A DNA stretch of 64,000 nt from Eupeodes corollae. Lineage: Eukaryota > Arthropoda > Insecta > Diptera > Syrphidae. The DNA lies in NCBI RefSeq assembly GCF_945859685.1, contig NC_079147.1:212043578-212107577 (forward strand), read 5' to 3'. Every line of letters begins with the position of its first letter. Position 1 is the stretch's first letter. The position numbers were made by a program, and so were the translations under genes. The notes beneath the pieces are model-generated. The model did not search any database. It saw only the letters and a program-made list of their open reading frames with translations, and was not told the origin of the DNA. This document shows positions 22,740 to 32,429 of this stretch, one piece after another.

Positions 22740-25700
22740 TATTTACTTATTCACATCAATTACAGATCTTAACATCTACAATTAGATTACAAAATCTCGA
22801 GAAATAAATAATCATTGTTATAAAAGAAGGCGTAATAATATATGACATTAAGTTTTTAAAATAACAATTATATAAACATGGTTTGATTTAATAATTCGAA
22901 AAGAACAAAAGTATATTATTTTTCGAAGTGTATCTGTTTATATGAAAATTAAAATCAATATGATGTGAAATGATATTAGTTTCTCTAACACAGCGAGTTG
23001 AAGGTTCATTACTTGCATAGTTTACCCTATGTTCCTTTTCTCGGTATAAGCAACGTTCTCTTATTTGACGCGAGGGAGCATACAAATCTATCAATGATAA
23101 AAGGAAAGGGCATTTGATATGATGCGACGAAATGTCACTTATAAACATATTCTTCTATTTTCAAGTGACTGAGTTCCAAAAAGTTTACATCTAGTCGAGT
23201 ACGACGGGATTTCGATGTTCCAACCTAATTTCTGAATTATAAACCTTGTACATTTTTTTAGTAAGGATTCCAAATCAAACAACAATATTCTAAGTTTGAT
23301 CTAACAAAAAGAGTTAAATAGAAATTTAAGGACAAAAGGGCCCTTGAAGTCGTTTAATAAAACCTAGCATTGAATTGGATTTAGCTACAATATTATCTAT
23401 ATGCTTGCTAAAGTTTGGTTTTGTATCAAACAATACACCAAGTCCTTTTTCTCCAAAACTCTTTTAAGAACAAAGTTATTAACTTTAAAATCAAAAGAAA
23501 TTTTTGAAAAATTGCGACAAAAGGAAAAAAATTGCCAATTATTATTAATTGGTTAGTTGTACACCATTCTGTTACCCTTTGGAGATCATTTTACAAAAGA
23601 ATACAATCATTTAAAGAAATTATCTGCAAATAAAAGTGTACTAGAATTTAGGAAGATATCAGCCAGGTCGTTGATAAATATTAAAAAAAGTAGGGGACCA
23701 AGATGGCTTCCTTGTGGGACACCCGAGTTAACAATAATTGGACTAGGACTAGAGAGCACTTGATCAATACAAACGAATTATACACGACCCCTTAGATAGG
23801 TCTCCAACCATTTCAACATATTTCAGTGAAAAACAATTTGTTTCAGTTTTTCAATCAAAAGCCTTAGCAAAATCAGTGTAGATAACATCAATTTGATAGC
23901 CTTCTTCGAGTTTATTTAAAACGAAATTGGAAAAGATAGAAAAATATTCCTGCAATAAAGCCATGTCCTTAAGGAGAAATGTCAACTTTTTACATATAAT
24001 TTTCTCCAAGAGTTTTGGTATACTTGATAATTTACAAATAGGACTGTAGTTATTTACTTCCTGCTTAGGACCATTTTTATGAATTGGAAAAAGAAATGAT
24101 TTTTTCCACACTAAAAGAACTTCACCTTTCCCAAGAGAGGCGTTGAAGATGAAATAAAGAGGCTCAGATATAGCTAGTGCACATTTCTTTAAAATAATTG
24201 GTGGAATTTCATCAGGGCCTTGCTTGCAATCGTTATTTAAATTCAAAAGACCTTCTTCGATTTCCGAAATATTAAAATCTAATTGTCCTATGTCAACCTT
24301 ATAACTATGATTAGATAATTCGGCTATTCTTAATGGATCGGAATTAGATTTCGAATAATTTGATTCGAAGTAAGGGGCAAACGAATTACAAATATTTAAA
24401 AGATTCGAAAATATAGAACCAAGGTAGTTCATACTGCTAGGAATACCATTTGACATTTTTTTTACTATTAATAAATAACCAACAAAATTTTCCATTAGTT
24501 TTTATGTTCCATTCAATCTGTAAAATGTAATTTTTATATGGAAATTTGTTAAGAACATGGAATTCTCTCGCTAGCCGAATGTAATTATTTTTTAATTCGA
24601 TATTATTTTCGCAAGTGCGTATTCTTTTGGATATACGAGCAGAAGAGGAGAGTGGAACACCGACTTCTTAGATGGAAAAAAAAGAGCATGAGAAGCTCAC
24701 GATCGAGGAGATAGAGGTATGCCACAACAGAAATAAGGTTCGTAAATTTTACCAAAAGGCAAAAAAAAACTCCCAAGGGTACAAGCCACGCACTGGAGCC
24801 TGCAAGGACGATCAGGGGAACATCGTAGTGGAACCGCAGTCTATGTTGGAAATATGGAAAGACCACTTTTCCAAACTATGTAACGGCGATGACGAATCGA
24901 ATTCCGCTGTAAGGGAGATAGAACCTTGGCGACGCAGATCAACAATTCCGCCTACCCGACCTCGAGGAAGTGAAGATAGCTATATCTAAACTTAAGTCAA
25001 ACAAAGCTGCTGGAGCTGACGGCATCGCTGCCGAACTATTCAAAGCAGCAGGCGATGACTTGGTACGGAGCTTGCACCAACTCATCTGCAAAATATGGTC
25101 GGAAGAAAGCATGCCCGATGAGTGGAATCTCAGCATAGTGTGCCCGATATATAAGAAAGGAGACCCTCTAAACTGCTCCAACTACAGAGGCATCAGTCTC
25201 CTTAACATTGCGTATAAGATCCTCTCTGCCGTATTATGTGAACGTCTGAAGCCATTCGTCAACAACCTGATTGGTCCTTATCAGTGTGGCTTCAGACCAG
25301 GAAAGTCCACTATCGACCAAATATTCACACTACGGCAGATCTTGGAAAAAACCCAGGAGCTTCAAATTGATACCCACCATCTCTTTATCGATTTTAAAGC
25401 CGCTTATGACAGCATCTATAGGGAAGAGCTTTACCGAGCAATGTCTAGTTTTGGCATCCCTGTCAAACTTATCCGTTTGTGTAGAATGACGATTGAGAAT
25501 GAACGCTGCTTTGTCAAGGTCGGCAAAGATCTTACCGATGCATTTTATGTCAAAAAAGGTTTTAGACAAGGCGATGCACAGTCATGCGACTTCTTCAACA
25601 TTGTTCTGGAAAGAATTGTGCAAAACTCAAGCCTCAACACTAGAGGCACAATCTTATAAAGATCAAAGCGTGATGTCAGTGGAGCGTTTTGATCATTGCG

Positions 25701-26290
25701 AGGGAAGTGAAGAAGATGTGTTTTGTGGTCAATGAGGGCAAGACCAAGTATATGCTGTCATCAAAAAAGGATACTGAACAACGACGTCTTGGACAAAAGG
25801 TTACCATGGACAGCTATAACTTTGAGGTAGTTAAGGACTTTGTCTGCCTAGGCACCGCTATTAACACAGACAACGACACCAGCGCTGATGGCTGGGTCAT
25901 GGTAGAGCGAATGGACATCAACGCTCTAGCCCGGAAGGTCTTCGAATCCAGTAGAGGAAGACCGCGACTCAGGTGGCACACTGAGGTGGGTGAAGACCTC
26001 AACCAACTTGGCGTGCTAAACTGGAGACAGGTAGCTAGGGATCGAGCTAGCTGGAGACGCATGTTGGTTGAGGCCCAGGTCCGCCCCGGATTGTAGCGCC
26101 ACCTTAAGTAAGCGTATCCTTTTGTAAGCCTTATTTTTTTATTACTTAAGTTACAAACCAATGAGGCTTTGGGTTTTTATTAATTTTTTACTTTTGGGAC
26201 TTGCATATCAATTTCCGCTTTCAAATTATCAATGAAGAAATTAGCAAAATCAAACAAATTTATAGAATTATTATTTAAGCGCCACGGAAC
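22740..26290 (-). mobile_element. Jockey-like LINE, split by an RTE-like LINE
   Basis: Read on the - strand, the outer part (about 26290-26124) gives a linker after the endonuclease (NLFDFANFFIDNLKAEID, then SNKKIRLTKGY). After the insertion it continues with IISNLKNNYIRLAREFHVLN, then a 214-codon frame (24495-23851) with GPDEIPPIILKKCA, FPIHKNGPKQEVNNYSPI and YTDFAKAFD. Further on come SGVPQGSHLGPLLFLIFIND (about 23730-23660), a GVLFDT/FSKHIDNI block and GFIKRLQGP, and a C-terminal part with SRQIRERCLYREKEHRVNYA (about 23080). All of this follows Jockey-clade order. The frame is broken after AFD and the catalytic YADD block has decayed to FADN, so the element is inactive. Confidence 0.82.
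24629..26111 (+). mobile_element. RTE-like LINE copy inserted in the Jockey-like LINE
   Basis: Motifs in order: EVCHNRNKVRKFYQKAKKN linker, KIAISKLKSNKAAGADGIAA, ICKIWSEESMPDEWNLSIVC, NYRGISLLNIAYKILSAVLC, GPYQCGFRPGKSTIDQIF, HHLFIDFKAAYDSIY, VKKGFRQGDAQSC, then after a deletion VVNEGKTKYMLSSKKD, FEVVKDFVCLGTAINTD and the GRPRLRWHTEVGEDLNQLG C-terminus. It ends in TGTAGCGCCACCTTAAGTAA. The YADD segment and about 90 residues before ERMDINA are missing. Near-identical 12 bp repeats GCGTAT(T/C)CTTTT flank it (24617-24628 and 26112-26123). It is 5'-truncated and dead. Confidence 0.88.
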
Positions 26291-26339
26291 ACCCGACAAG
26301 TAACTCGCAATGCAATAATACTAATACGCGTATTCCCAA

Positions 26340-26545
26340 ATCAAGTGAACATATTCTAACAAGGGCTTGACAACTTGCAGAATCGGAGAACGTTCGACGC
26401 TTAAAATGGTATATGGGTTTCAATTGTTGAGTCAGTTTGATCTTGCATAGCTGAAGTCACCGACTCCAAGTTTCGGTAAAATTTGTATAAATTGCAGCCA
26501 TTTGGTGAAAATGTTGAGTTTACTGAATAAATTGACAATGATCGT
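26340..26545 (-). repeat. Interspersed repeat related to the presumed mariner end at 51.7 kb
   Basis: The reverse complement shares ATTGTCAATTTATTCAGTAA and CTCAACATT with 51745-51780, and AAGATCAAAC with 7625-7635. It is probably a remnant of a mariner-like or derived non-autonomous element. No coding signal is retained. Confidence 0.35.
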
Positions 26546-27475
26546 TCAAGGATTAGTAAAAACCGAATATAAAATACACCTGCTTTCAATTAAGTTTATG
26601 GAGTTTTGCAGTTTTGTTTTTAATTTTTTTTTTTCTGAAGAGTTTTCTTATACTCGTTTGGTACTGTACAGAACATTCACATGTTAAGTCAGTACACAAG
26701 TTCTTTTATATTGACCTGATTTTTGGGATTTTCAATTTTTTTTTAATTACTTAACAATTATTGTGGACGTAATGTTTCGTTATAAAATTATGTTTTTTAA
26801 GTTAAAATTTAACAGGGATGGTTAAAACAAAACAGTAAATATAATATATTTTGAATTGTTTAACCTTGCAACTTTTAAGTAAATATAAGTGGATGAGATC
26901 TGTAAGATGGACAGAATTATCAACTACAAAATCAGAATATTTTGTTACGAACTTTCTTTCGATTAATCTTTCAAATGCTTCAGAAAGTGCTCGATTGGTA
27001 CAAAATGACAGTTCTCTGCAGCAAAGGTGTCAAAACTGGAACCTTATCATTTTAATATTTGTCTAAGGTTTTTGAATTACACTTTAGTATTTTAATATTA
27101 ACCTTAAAAATTAATAGCGAACAGTTTTTAATTAAAACTTAATTATTGAAAATGTAATTTATTTATATTTCAATAAAGTTATAATAATAATAAGAATCTA
27201 CGATTAATTATTGTTCGTTTTTTAAAGAATCGAAAAATACAAAAAGATCAATCAAAAATTAACCAATGTTGTTCTTTTTAAAATTAAGGTGTTTCTCATC
27301 TCCGAACTTCAATATATACATAGATAAGTTATTTCTTCTCAACACGTATGAACTTATTATTACTTAATATTTATATAAATAACATTTCTCTGTTTAAAAA
27401 GTAATATTTTATTTCTTTTATTTATAATGTAGGTACAGTTGCTGAAATGCAAATAACAATCGATATATTTTTGAC
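26546..27475. other. Upstream region of trypsin 1
   Basis: Very AT-rich with no recognised TE and no credible gene. The proximal part, 27435-27456, contains ACAGTTGCT and GCAAATAA words that recur upstream of trypsin 2. Confidence 0.5.
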
Positions 27476-27483
27476 TATAAAAG
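27476..27483 (+). promoter_or_regulatory. TATA box of trypsin 1
   Basis: TATAAAAG within TTTTTGACTATAAAAGG lies 45 bp before the ATG. The same core lies 49 bp before the ATG of the paralogue at 31506. Upstream, ACAGTTGCT (27435) and GCAAATAA (27449-27456) are also conserved in order, with similar spacing. Confidence 0.8.
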
Positions 27484-27520
27484 GCTAAAATTTTTAAACT
27501 AAAAATCATAAGTTGTCAAG

Positions 27521-28294
27521 ATGTTCCGTTTAGTTATTGTGATCTTGAGCGTATTGTCTCTGGTTCGGGGAGATCTTTCTGGTTTAGATGATCGTGTCGT
27601 CAATGGCAGAGCTGGTTCAATTCAAGAGTTTCCATTTATGGTCTCTATCCAGCAAAATGGTAGACACTTTTGCGGAGGAAGTCTATTAAATGCAGAATGG
27701 ATCTTAACAGCGGGACATTGTATTCTGGACATCATTAGGGCTGGACAAGTTAAAACTATTAAAGTTCGTGCTGGAAGTTCTGTATATAATACCGGTGGTG
27801 TCGTCAGGAATGTTCAATCGGCAGCTTGTCACGAGCTTTATGATCCTGCTAATATGATATATGATGTTGCAGTTTTAAGAGTAGAAGGAAGATACGTTGA
27901 AAGTTCTGTTATTAAATTTATTAAATTATTGACATCCCCTATTCCATCCGGCAAACCAGTTGTAGTTAGTGGATGGGGTCAATTGAGCGATAGGAATACT
28001 AACCTTCCAATGAATATACAAGCAACCGAGATGTCATACTTAAATTACAAAGACTGTTCTCCAATCCATGGAAGGGCTCTACATCAATCGATGATTTGCG
28101 CAATTGCACCTGGAAAAGATGCTTGCAGAGGAGATTCTGGCGGACCTTTAACAATTCCCGGCACAAATGTCCAAGTCGGAGTCGTATCTTGGGGAATTCA
28201 ATGTGCCGATGCTGGACTTCCAGGTGTTTACGCTAATGTCCTTGATAGACAAATCGTTGATTTTCTGCAGCGTTACGTTGGAAAATTAGCCTAA
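27521..28294 (+). CDS. Secreted trypsin-like serine protease (S1 family), paralogue 1
   Basis: This is an intact intronless frame of 257 residues. Residues 1-17 are a hydrophobic signal peptide (MFRLVIVILSVLSLVRG). A short propeptide ends in DDR, followed by the mature start VVNG, so activation is by cleavage after Arg25. The catalytic triad is His66 (LTAGHC), Asp115 (YDVAVL) and Ser206 (GDSGGP). Asp200 in KDACRGD corresponds to chymotrypsin position 189, and SWG with PGVY supplies the small residues at 216 and 226, so cleavage after Arg/Lys is predicted. The usual three disulfides are present; Cys103 (AACHELYD) looks unpaired. A TATA box lies upstream and AATAAA follows at 28307. It is probably digestive or extracellular, as is usual for fly trypsins. 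The first ATG is used because it gives the signal peptide. Confidence 0.95.
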   Translation: MFRLVIVILSVLSLVRGDLSGLDDRVVNGRAGSIQEFPFMVSIQQNGRHFCGGSLLNAEWILTAGHCILDIIRAGQVKTIKVRAGSSVYNTGGVVRNVQSAACHELYDPANMIYDVAVLRVEGRYVESSVIKFIKLLTSPIPSGKPVVVSGWGQLSDRNTNLPMNIQATEMSYLNYKDCSPIHGRALHQSMICAIAPGKDACRGDSGGPLTIPGTNVQVGVVSWGIQCADAGLPGVYANVLDRQIVDFLQRYVGKLA

Positions 28295-28306
28295 AAAAGC
28301 AAATTT

Positions 28307-28312
28307 AATAAA
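28307..28312 (+). terminator. Polyadenylation signal of trypsin 1
   Basis: AATAAA lies 13 bp after the stop codon. This very short 3' UTR resembles the arrangement at the paralogue (32293). Confidence 0.65.
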
Positions 28313-28319
28313 TAACATT

Positions 28320-29207
28320 TTTTTCGCATTAAAGTCTGTTAATTTTTGTTTACGTGTTGTTCCAAAATTTGCATTTTGTAGCTCGGATTAACCTTTTTTA
28401 GTTGAGACACATAAAAAAAAGTATAGCAATTATTGCATTCGTACAAATTTTCGAGCTTGAGATTTTAATCAAACATGATATTACTGTGGTAAGGAAGTCG
28501 AAAAAATTGGGTCACTTCTACAGCCCAAACTATTGGGTCGATCCATAGAACTGTTTTTTTGTTTTCAGGTTTTCACAAGAACTAATGAACTGATTTCTTT
28601 CGATCCAGGAGCAATTTCATGCGATCCAGTCGTGCGCTTACCACATATTTCTTAACATGGGAAAATGCTTCTTACATTTGCTTTTAAGGTGATTTTCATT
28701 CCGGCAAAATAACATTTCAACGGAATAGTTGAAATTTGATACTAAAATCAAAGTGAAAAGTGGACAGGTTCTTGGAATCTGACCAATATGTAGGGGCTTT
28801 GTCTTTTGCGAGTTCTAGGCTAGGCCTAAAGATATCTACTTGTTCAACTGGTTATCCCCTAATGGAGTCACTCTAAACTTAAGTGACCACATGTTAAACT
28901 TACCTTAATCGATTGAGTTGTCAACTTCGGCTCGGAAAACTTTCTTCTTATGGTGTTCCTAGGGCGGATTACCAAGTCTTGAAGCAATGCATGTGCTTCT
29001 TAGGCCCGAATGAAAACGACTTTCTTGCACGATGCAAATACCAACAATAACCACATGGACGCGGTAAGACTCGTCCTCGAAGAGTTCGAAGCCAAGGACA
29101 GATTAAGTAATAAATACAATGATGTCTGCTTGCAGCCAATAGTACCTACTATGGCTTATCAATACATTCCAAACATCTGTTGCATAATTCTATAGTCCAA
29201 CCAATAC
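28320..29207. other. Intergenic, no gene recognised
   Basis: No similarity was recognised. A 61-codon frame at 29010-29195 (MKTTFLHDANTNNNHMDAVR) has no familiar motif and is probably chance or TE debris next to the following LINE. Confidence 0.4.
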
Positions 29208-30150
29208 TCACTTACTTACCTGGAACTGGGCCTTAGCCAACATGCGTCTCCAGGCAGAACGGTCCCTAGCTAGACGTCTCCATTTTCGCACGCCAATTTG
29301 AGTGAGGTCTTCTCCGTGCAGTTCCTTGTTGTATCTTCTCCTACACTCTTCATTTATGAAGACGGGACCAAAAATCACCCTAAGAATTTTTCCCTCGAAG
29401 CATTCTGACTTTATTACTCAAGTTTAAAGAAACAGCGATTTGCAAGAGTTATTTCTCGTTTGATTTCAGCGCTGGTGTCGTTGTCTGAATTTATAGCGAT
29501 GCCTAGGTAGACAAAGTCTGTAACTACTACAAAGTTTAAGCTATCCATGGTGACGTTTTGTCAACGACGCTGTCGTTCAATGTCAATATCATCGGAGTAT
29601 CCGAGCAATTGGTTGGTCCTTTAGAAAAGTGTACCTCTAGTTTGGACGGTTGAGTTTTACACAATGCTTTTCAAAACAATGTTGCAGAGACTTTTTGCCG
29701 GAGTATAGTATATAGACGCTGCTGTTCTCGATAGTAGTCGCCGTAGTATATATCGTAGTTTTTAGTTTGCGTTTGCCCGGTCCATCCCATTTCACGCTCT
29801 TTATAGACATGGACTCTGAATATGTCGTAGAAGCCCTGTAAAGTGTTCACTAAGTAGTTGAACCTTACTGAAACTGTAGATGCCACCGTTGATTTCATCT
29901 CGGAAATTCTTCCACTGCCGTCTGGATAAGGAGAGTTGTCTTAGTGGGAAAACCTGTCCCCCTTTCTCGCTGGCTACCGCCAACAACTTTCCACTGGGAT
30001 AAGAACCAAATCTCCAGTTGAGGAACTAGGCACCCGATGTTAACCGCGGAAAAGCGAGAGTAGGAGTTGATAGACAAAGGTGAGTTTTGAGAAAAACCTG
30101 TGACGCTTGTATCCTCTTGAATGCACATGTCTACCGTTTTAACATCACTC
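29208..30150 (-). mobile_element. RTE-like LINE fragment with a large internal deletion
   Basis: On the - strand the 5' end at about 30150 begins GTAGACATGT and CATTCAAGAGGAT, matching the 5' leader of the copy at 58084. A WDGPGK endonuclease segment follows near 29780. The sequence then jumps past the reverse transcriptase to the C-terminal part at about 29560-29210, where the reverse complement gives VVTDFVYLGIAIN- and GPVFINEECRRRYN-like pieces. It is a deleted, dead copy. Confidence 0.72.
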
Positions 30151-30189
30151 ACTTATAGATCCAAAACTTGGGTGTTTAGTTAAAGCTAA

Positions 30190-30590
30190 TTTAAACTCTT
30201 ATCCGCGCTCGAGAAGAAAGTCTTACGGAGAACAGTTTTTCCCATTTCTGAAGGCAGTATAACAATGAGGTATGCAAAATATAAAGCGAAGCTGATGTAC
30301 CTACAAAGAAAAAGCTTGGTTGACTCCGGTGGGCTGGGCACGTAACACACATGGGCGAAGAAGAGCTCGCCCGGAAAGTATTTTGCGGTACAATTTATGG
30401 TAGAAGACATCAGCTAAGAATACCAAGCCTCCGCTGGAAGAATGTCATAGACCAGGACTACAAAAGCTTTGGGGTGCTCAAATGCATGGCGCTGGTTATC
30501 GACCAGAAAAGATCGATAAGCATGTTAAAAAAAAGCCTAGCTAAGCTAACAAATGAGAAAATACTCAAAACGTTATACTAAAAACAAATA
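30190..30590 (+). mobile_element. C-terminal fragment of a further LINE family
   Basis: Translation gives KKVLRRTVFPIS, then RWAGHVTHMGEEELARKVFC, GTIYGRRHQLRIPSLRWKN, FGVLKCMALVIDQKR and MLKKSLAKL. This order (ERKVLRxIFGP, RWAGHV, GRRxxGRPxxRW) is the C-terminal signature of RTE/CR1-type LINE polyproteins. The sequence differs from the main RTE-like family here. Confidence 0.65.
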
Positions 30591-31450
30591 TATTAACGTA
30601 CACGCTCGTTTAACTAAATTTAAATGCGCAGATTCTACAATATTTCCACATAACTAATTGCCTAGAAATAGCTGTCAATTAGCTGATAAAAATAGTCAAA
30701 TATCTTTCAATGAAAATGTTTTTTTTGCAGGCACGATATCAGGTTTTGTTCCAAAGTTTTATAAGTTTAATGGCTGGTTTTTCTGAGTTTCATTCGAACG
30801 AAAGAGAGCAGTTTTCATGTCTTTAAACACGACATATGGTAATTGCTGATGTTGTCTGAGTATTGCTGAAGGTGACATTTCGGGAAATATTGTCACACAA
30901 AACTCACATTTAAGACATTTTTTTTATTAATAAGCCCTTCTGAAACCTTCTGTATTAATCATGAGAAACAACGTAAGATTGCAATATTTGGAACAGTACA
31001 CTGCCTGAATAAAAAAAACTGTCGCCTTTTCATTTGACATCCAACGGATATAAATTTGCGAATATTACCATTGAATTATTCTCATTAAAATCTCCAGAAA
31101 TTAAGAATATCAAACAAACCTATTGAGCTAATTGTTGAATACGTAGTTCAGCTGTTCTTGAAAATGTGAAAGTGATCACAGAATCATTTTATTTCTAAAG
31201 ATCCAAAACTACTTCTTGACATTCGAAAACAGAAGAAATGTAATGTAAATGTCCTTGAAAAACCTTAAATCCACCTGTTTTCATAGATAAACAATGATAT
31301 CATTATTGACAGAAGTATTGTTTACAAAAGTCTGTAAAATTTCTTCCATATGAATTCGTATTTATGTATTTGAATGATTGCGTTTAAATAATAGCTCTTG
31401 TTTGTTTTATAAACAGTTGCTACAAAAAGCAAATAAATAATTTTAACATT
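30591..31450. other. Intergenic, upstream region of trypsin 2
   Basis: AT-rich with no recognised TE or gene. ACAGTTGCT (31413) and GCAAATAA (31429-31436) in the proximal part match the trypsin 1 promoter. Confidence 0.5.
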
Positions 31451-31456
31451 TTTGAC

Positions 31457-31464
31457 TATAAAAG
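31457..31464 (+). promoter_or_regulatory. TATA box of trypsin 2
   Basis: TATAAAAG within TTTTTGACTATAAAAGG lies 49 bp before the ATG. The arrangement matches the one at 27476. Confidence 0.8.
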
Positions 31465-31505
31465 GATCCACATGTCAAATTTTAGGTTCATAAGTTTCTC
31501 ATAAG

Positions 31506-32279
31506 ATGTTTCGTTTGGTTGTTGTAGTATTGTTGGGTGTTTTGTCGCTAGTAGCGGGAGGAGTTCCTAACGAAGCACGTGTTGTCCATGGCCAACCCAC
31601 TGAGATTACCGTGTTCCCCTATTTGGTCTCTCTCCAGCAGTTTAATAGCCATATTTGTGGAGGAAGTATATTAAACGAGCAGTGGGTCCTAACTGCGGCT
31701 CATTGCCTGAAGACCATAATCGATAATAATCAAGTTTCAACTCTCAAAATTCGTGCTGGTAGTTCAGAGTGGCCTCACGGTGGTGTGCTGATGTCTGCTG
31801 AAACAGCTTTCATGCATGAATACTATGATCCGAGGACTTTACTTAATGATATTGCACTTATCAAAGTATATGGCGGATTTGTTTATAGTGACACCATCCA
31901 ACCTGTGGGAATATTGACATCTCCTATTCGATCGGGAAAATCGGTTGTAGTAAGTGGATGGGGCCAATTGGCGGCTTCAAACCCTCAACTTCCGACACAT
32001 GTGCAAGCCGTGGAGATGAAATTCTACTCAAATCAAGATTGTGCTAAAACATACGGAAGAGCTCTGTTTGACACAATGGTTTGTGCGATAGGACCTGTCC
32101 AGGATGCATGCAATGGCGACTCTGGTGGTCCTCTTGTTATAAGTGGTTCAAGGACACAAGTCGGAGTTGTGTCTTGGGGAGTTCGTTGTTCCGATGCAGG
32201 ACTACCAGGGGTCTATACCGATCTTACTAATCCAGAAATGATTGGATTTTTGCAACGGAATGTTGGTAATTTAGTGTAA
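31506..32279 (+). CDS. Secreted trypsin-like serine protease (S1 family), paralogue 2
   Basis: This is an intact intronless frame of 257 residues, the same length as paralogue 1 and alignable end to end. A signal peptide (MFRLVVVVLLGVLSLVAG) is followed by propeptide GVPNEAR and mature start VVHG, so activation is after Arg25. The triad is His66 (LTAAHC), Asp115 (NDIALI) and Ser206 (GDSGGP). Asp200 (QDACNGD) gives trypsin-type S1 specificity. Six Cys make the usual three disulfides, and the extra Cys seen at 103 in paralogue 1 is absent (FMHEYYD). With its neighbour 3.2 kb upstream on the same strand it forms a tandem duplicate pair that also shares promoter words. Role as for paralogue 1; the natural substrate is unknown. 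Confidence 0.95.
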   Translation: MFRLVVVVLLGVLSLVAGGVPNEARVVHGQPTEITVFPYLVSLQQFNSHICGGSILNEQWVLTAAHCLKTIIDNNQVSTLKIRAGSSEWPHGGVLMSAETAFMHEYYDPRTLLNDIALIKVYGGFVYSDTIQPVGILTSPIRSGKSVVVSGWGQLAASNPQLPTHVQAVEMKFYSNQDCAKTYGRALFDTMVCAIGPVQDACNGDSGGPLVISGSRTQVGVVSWGVRCSDAGLPGVYTDLTNPEMIGFLQRNVGNLV

Positions 32280-32292
32280 GAAACGCAAAGAT

Positions 32293-32298
32293 AATAAA
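32293..32298 (+). terminator. Polyadenylation signal of trypsin 2
   Basis: AATAAA lies 14 bp after the stop codon, as in paralogue 1. Confidence 0.65.
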
Positions 32299-32429
32299 AA
32301 GCTATTGCTTTATTTCTTCTTTATTTGTTTGTTTTCTTTTAAGTATCGTATTGATTTTATTTTTTGAGTGCTTTATCTGTGTTTCTATACCATAAATAAA
32401 ATAAAATTTGGTTTAACGAAATTAAAAGC

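Noticed and set aside
26851..27066. 71-codon frame upstream of trypsin 1
   Set aside because: No recognised motif, and it starts at a non-ATG codon. It lies in AT-rich upstream DNA.
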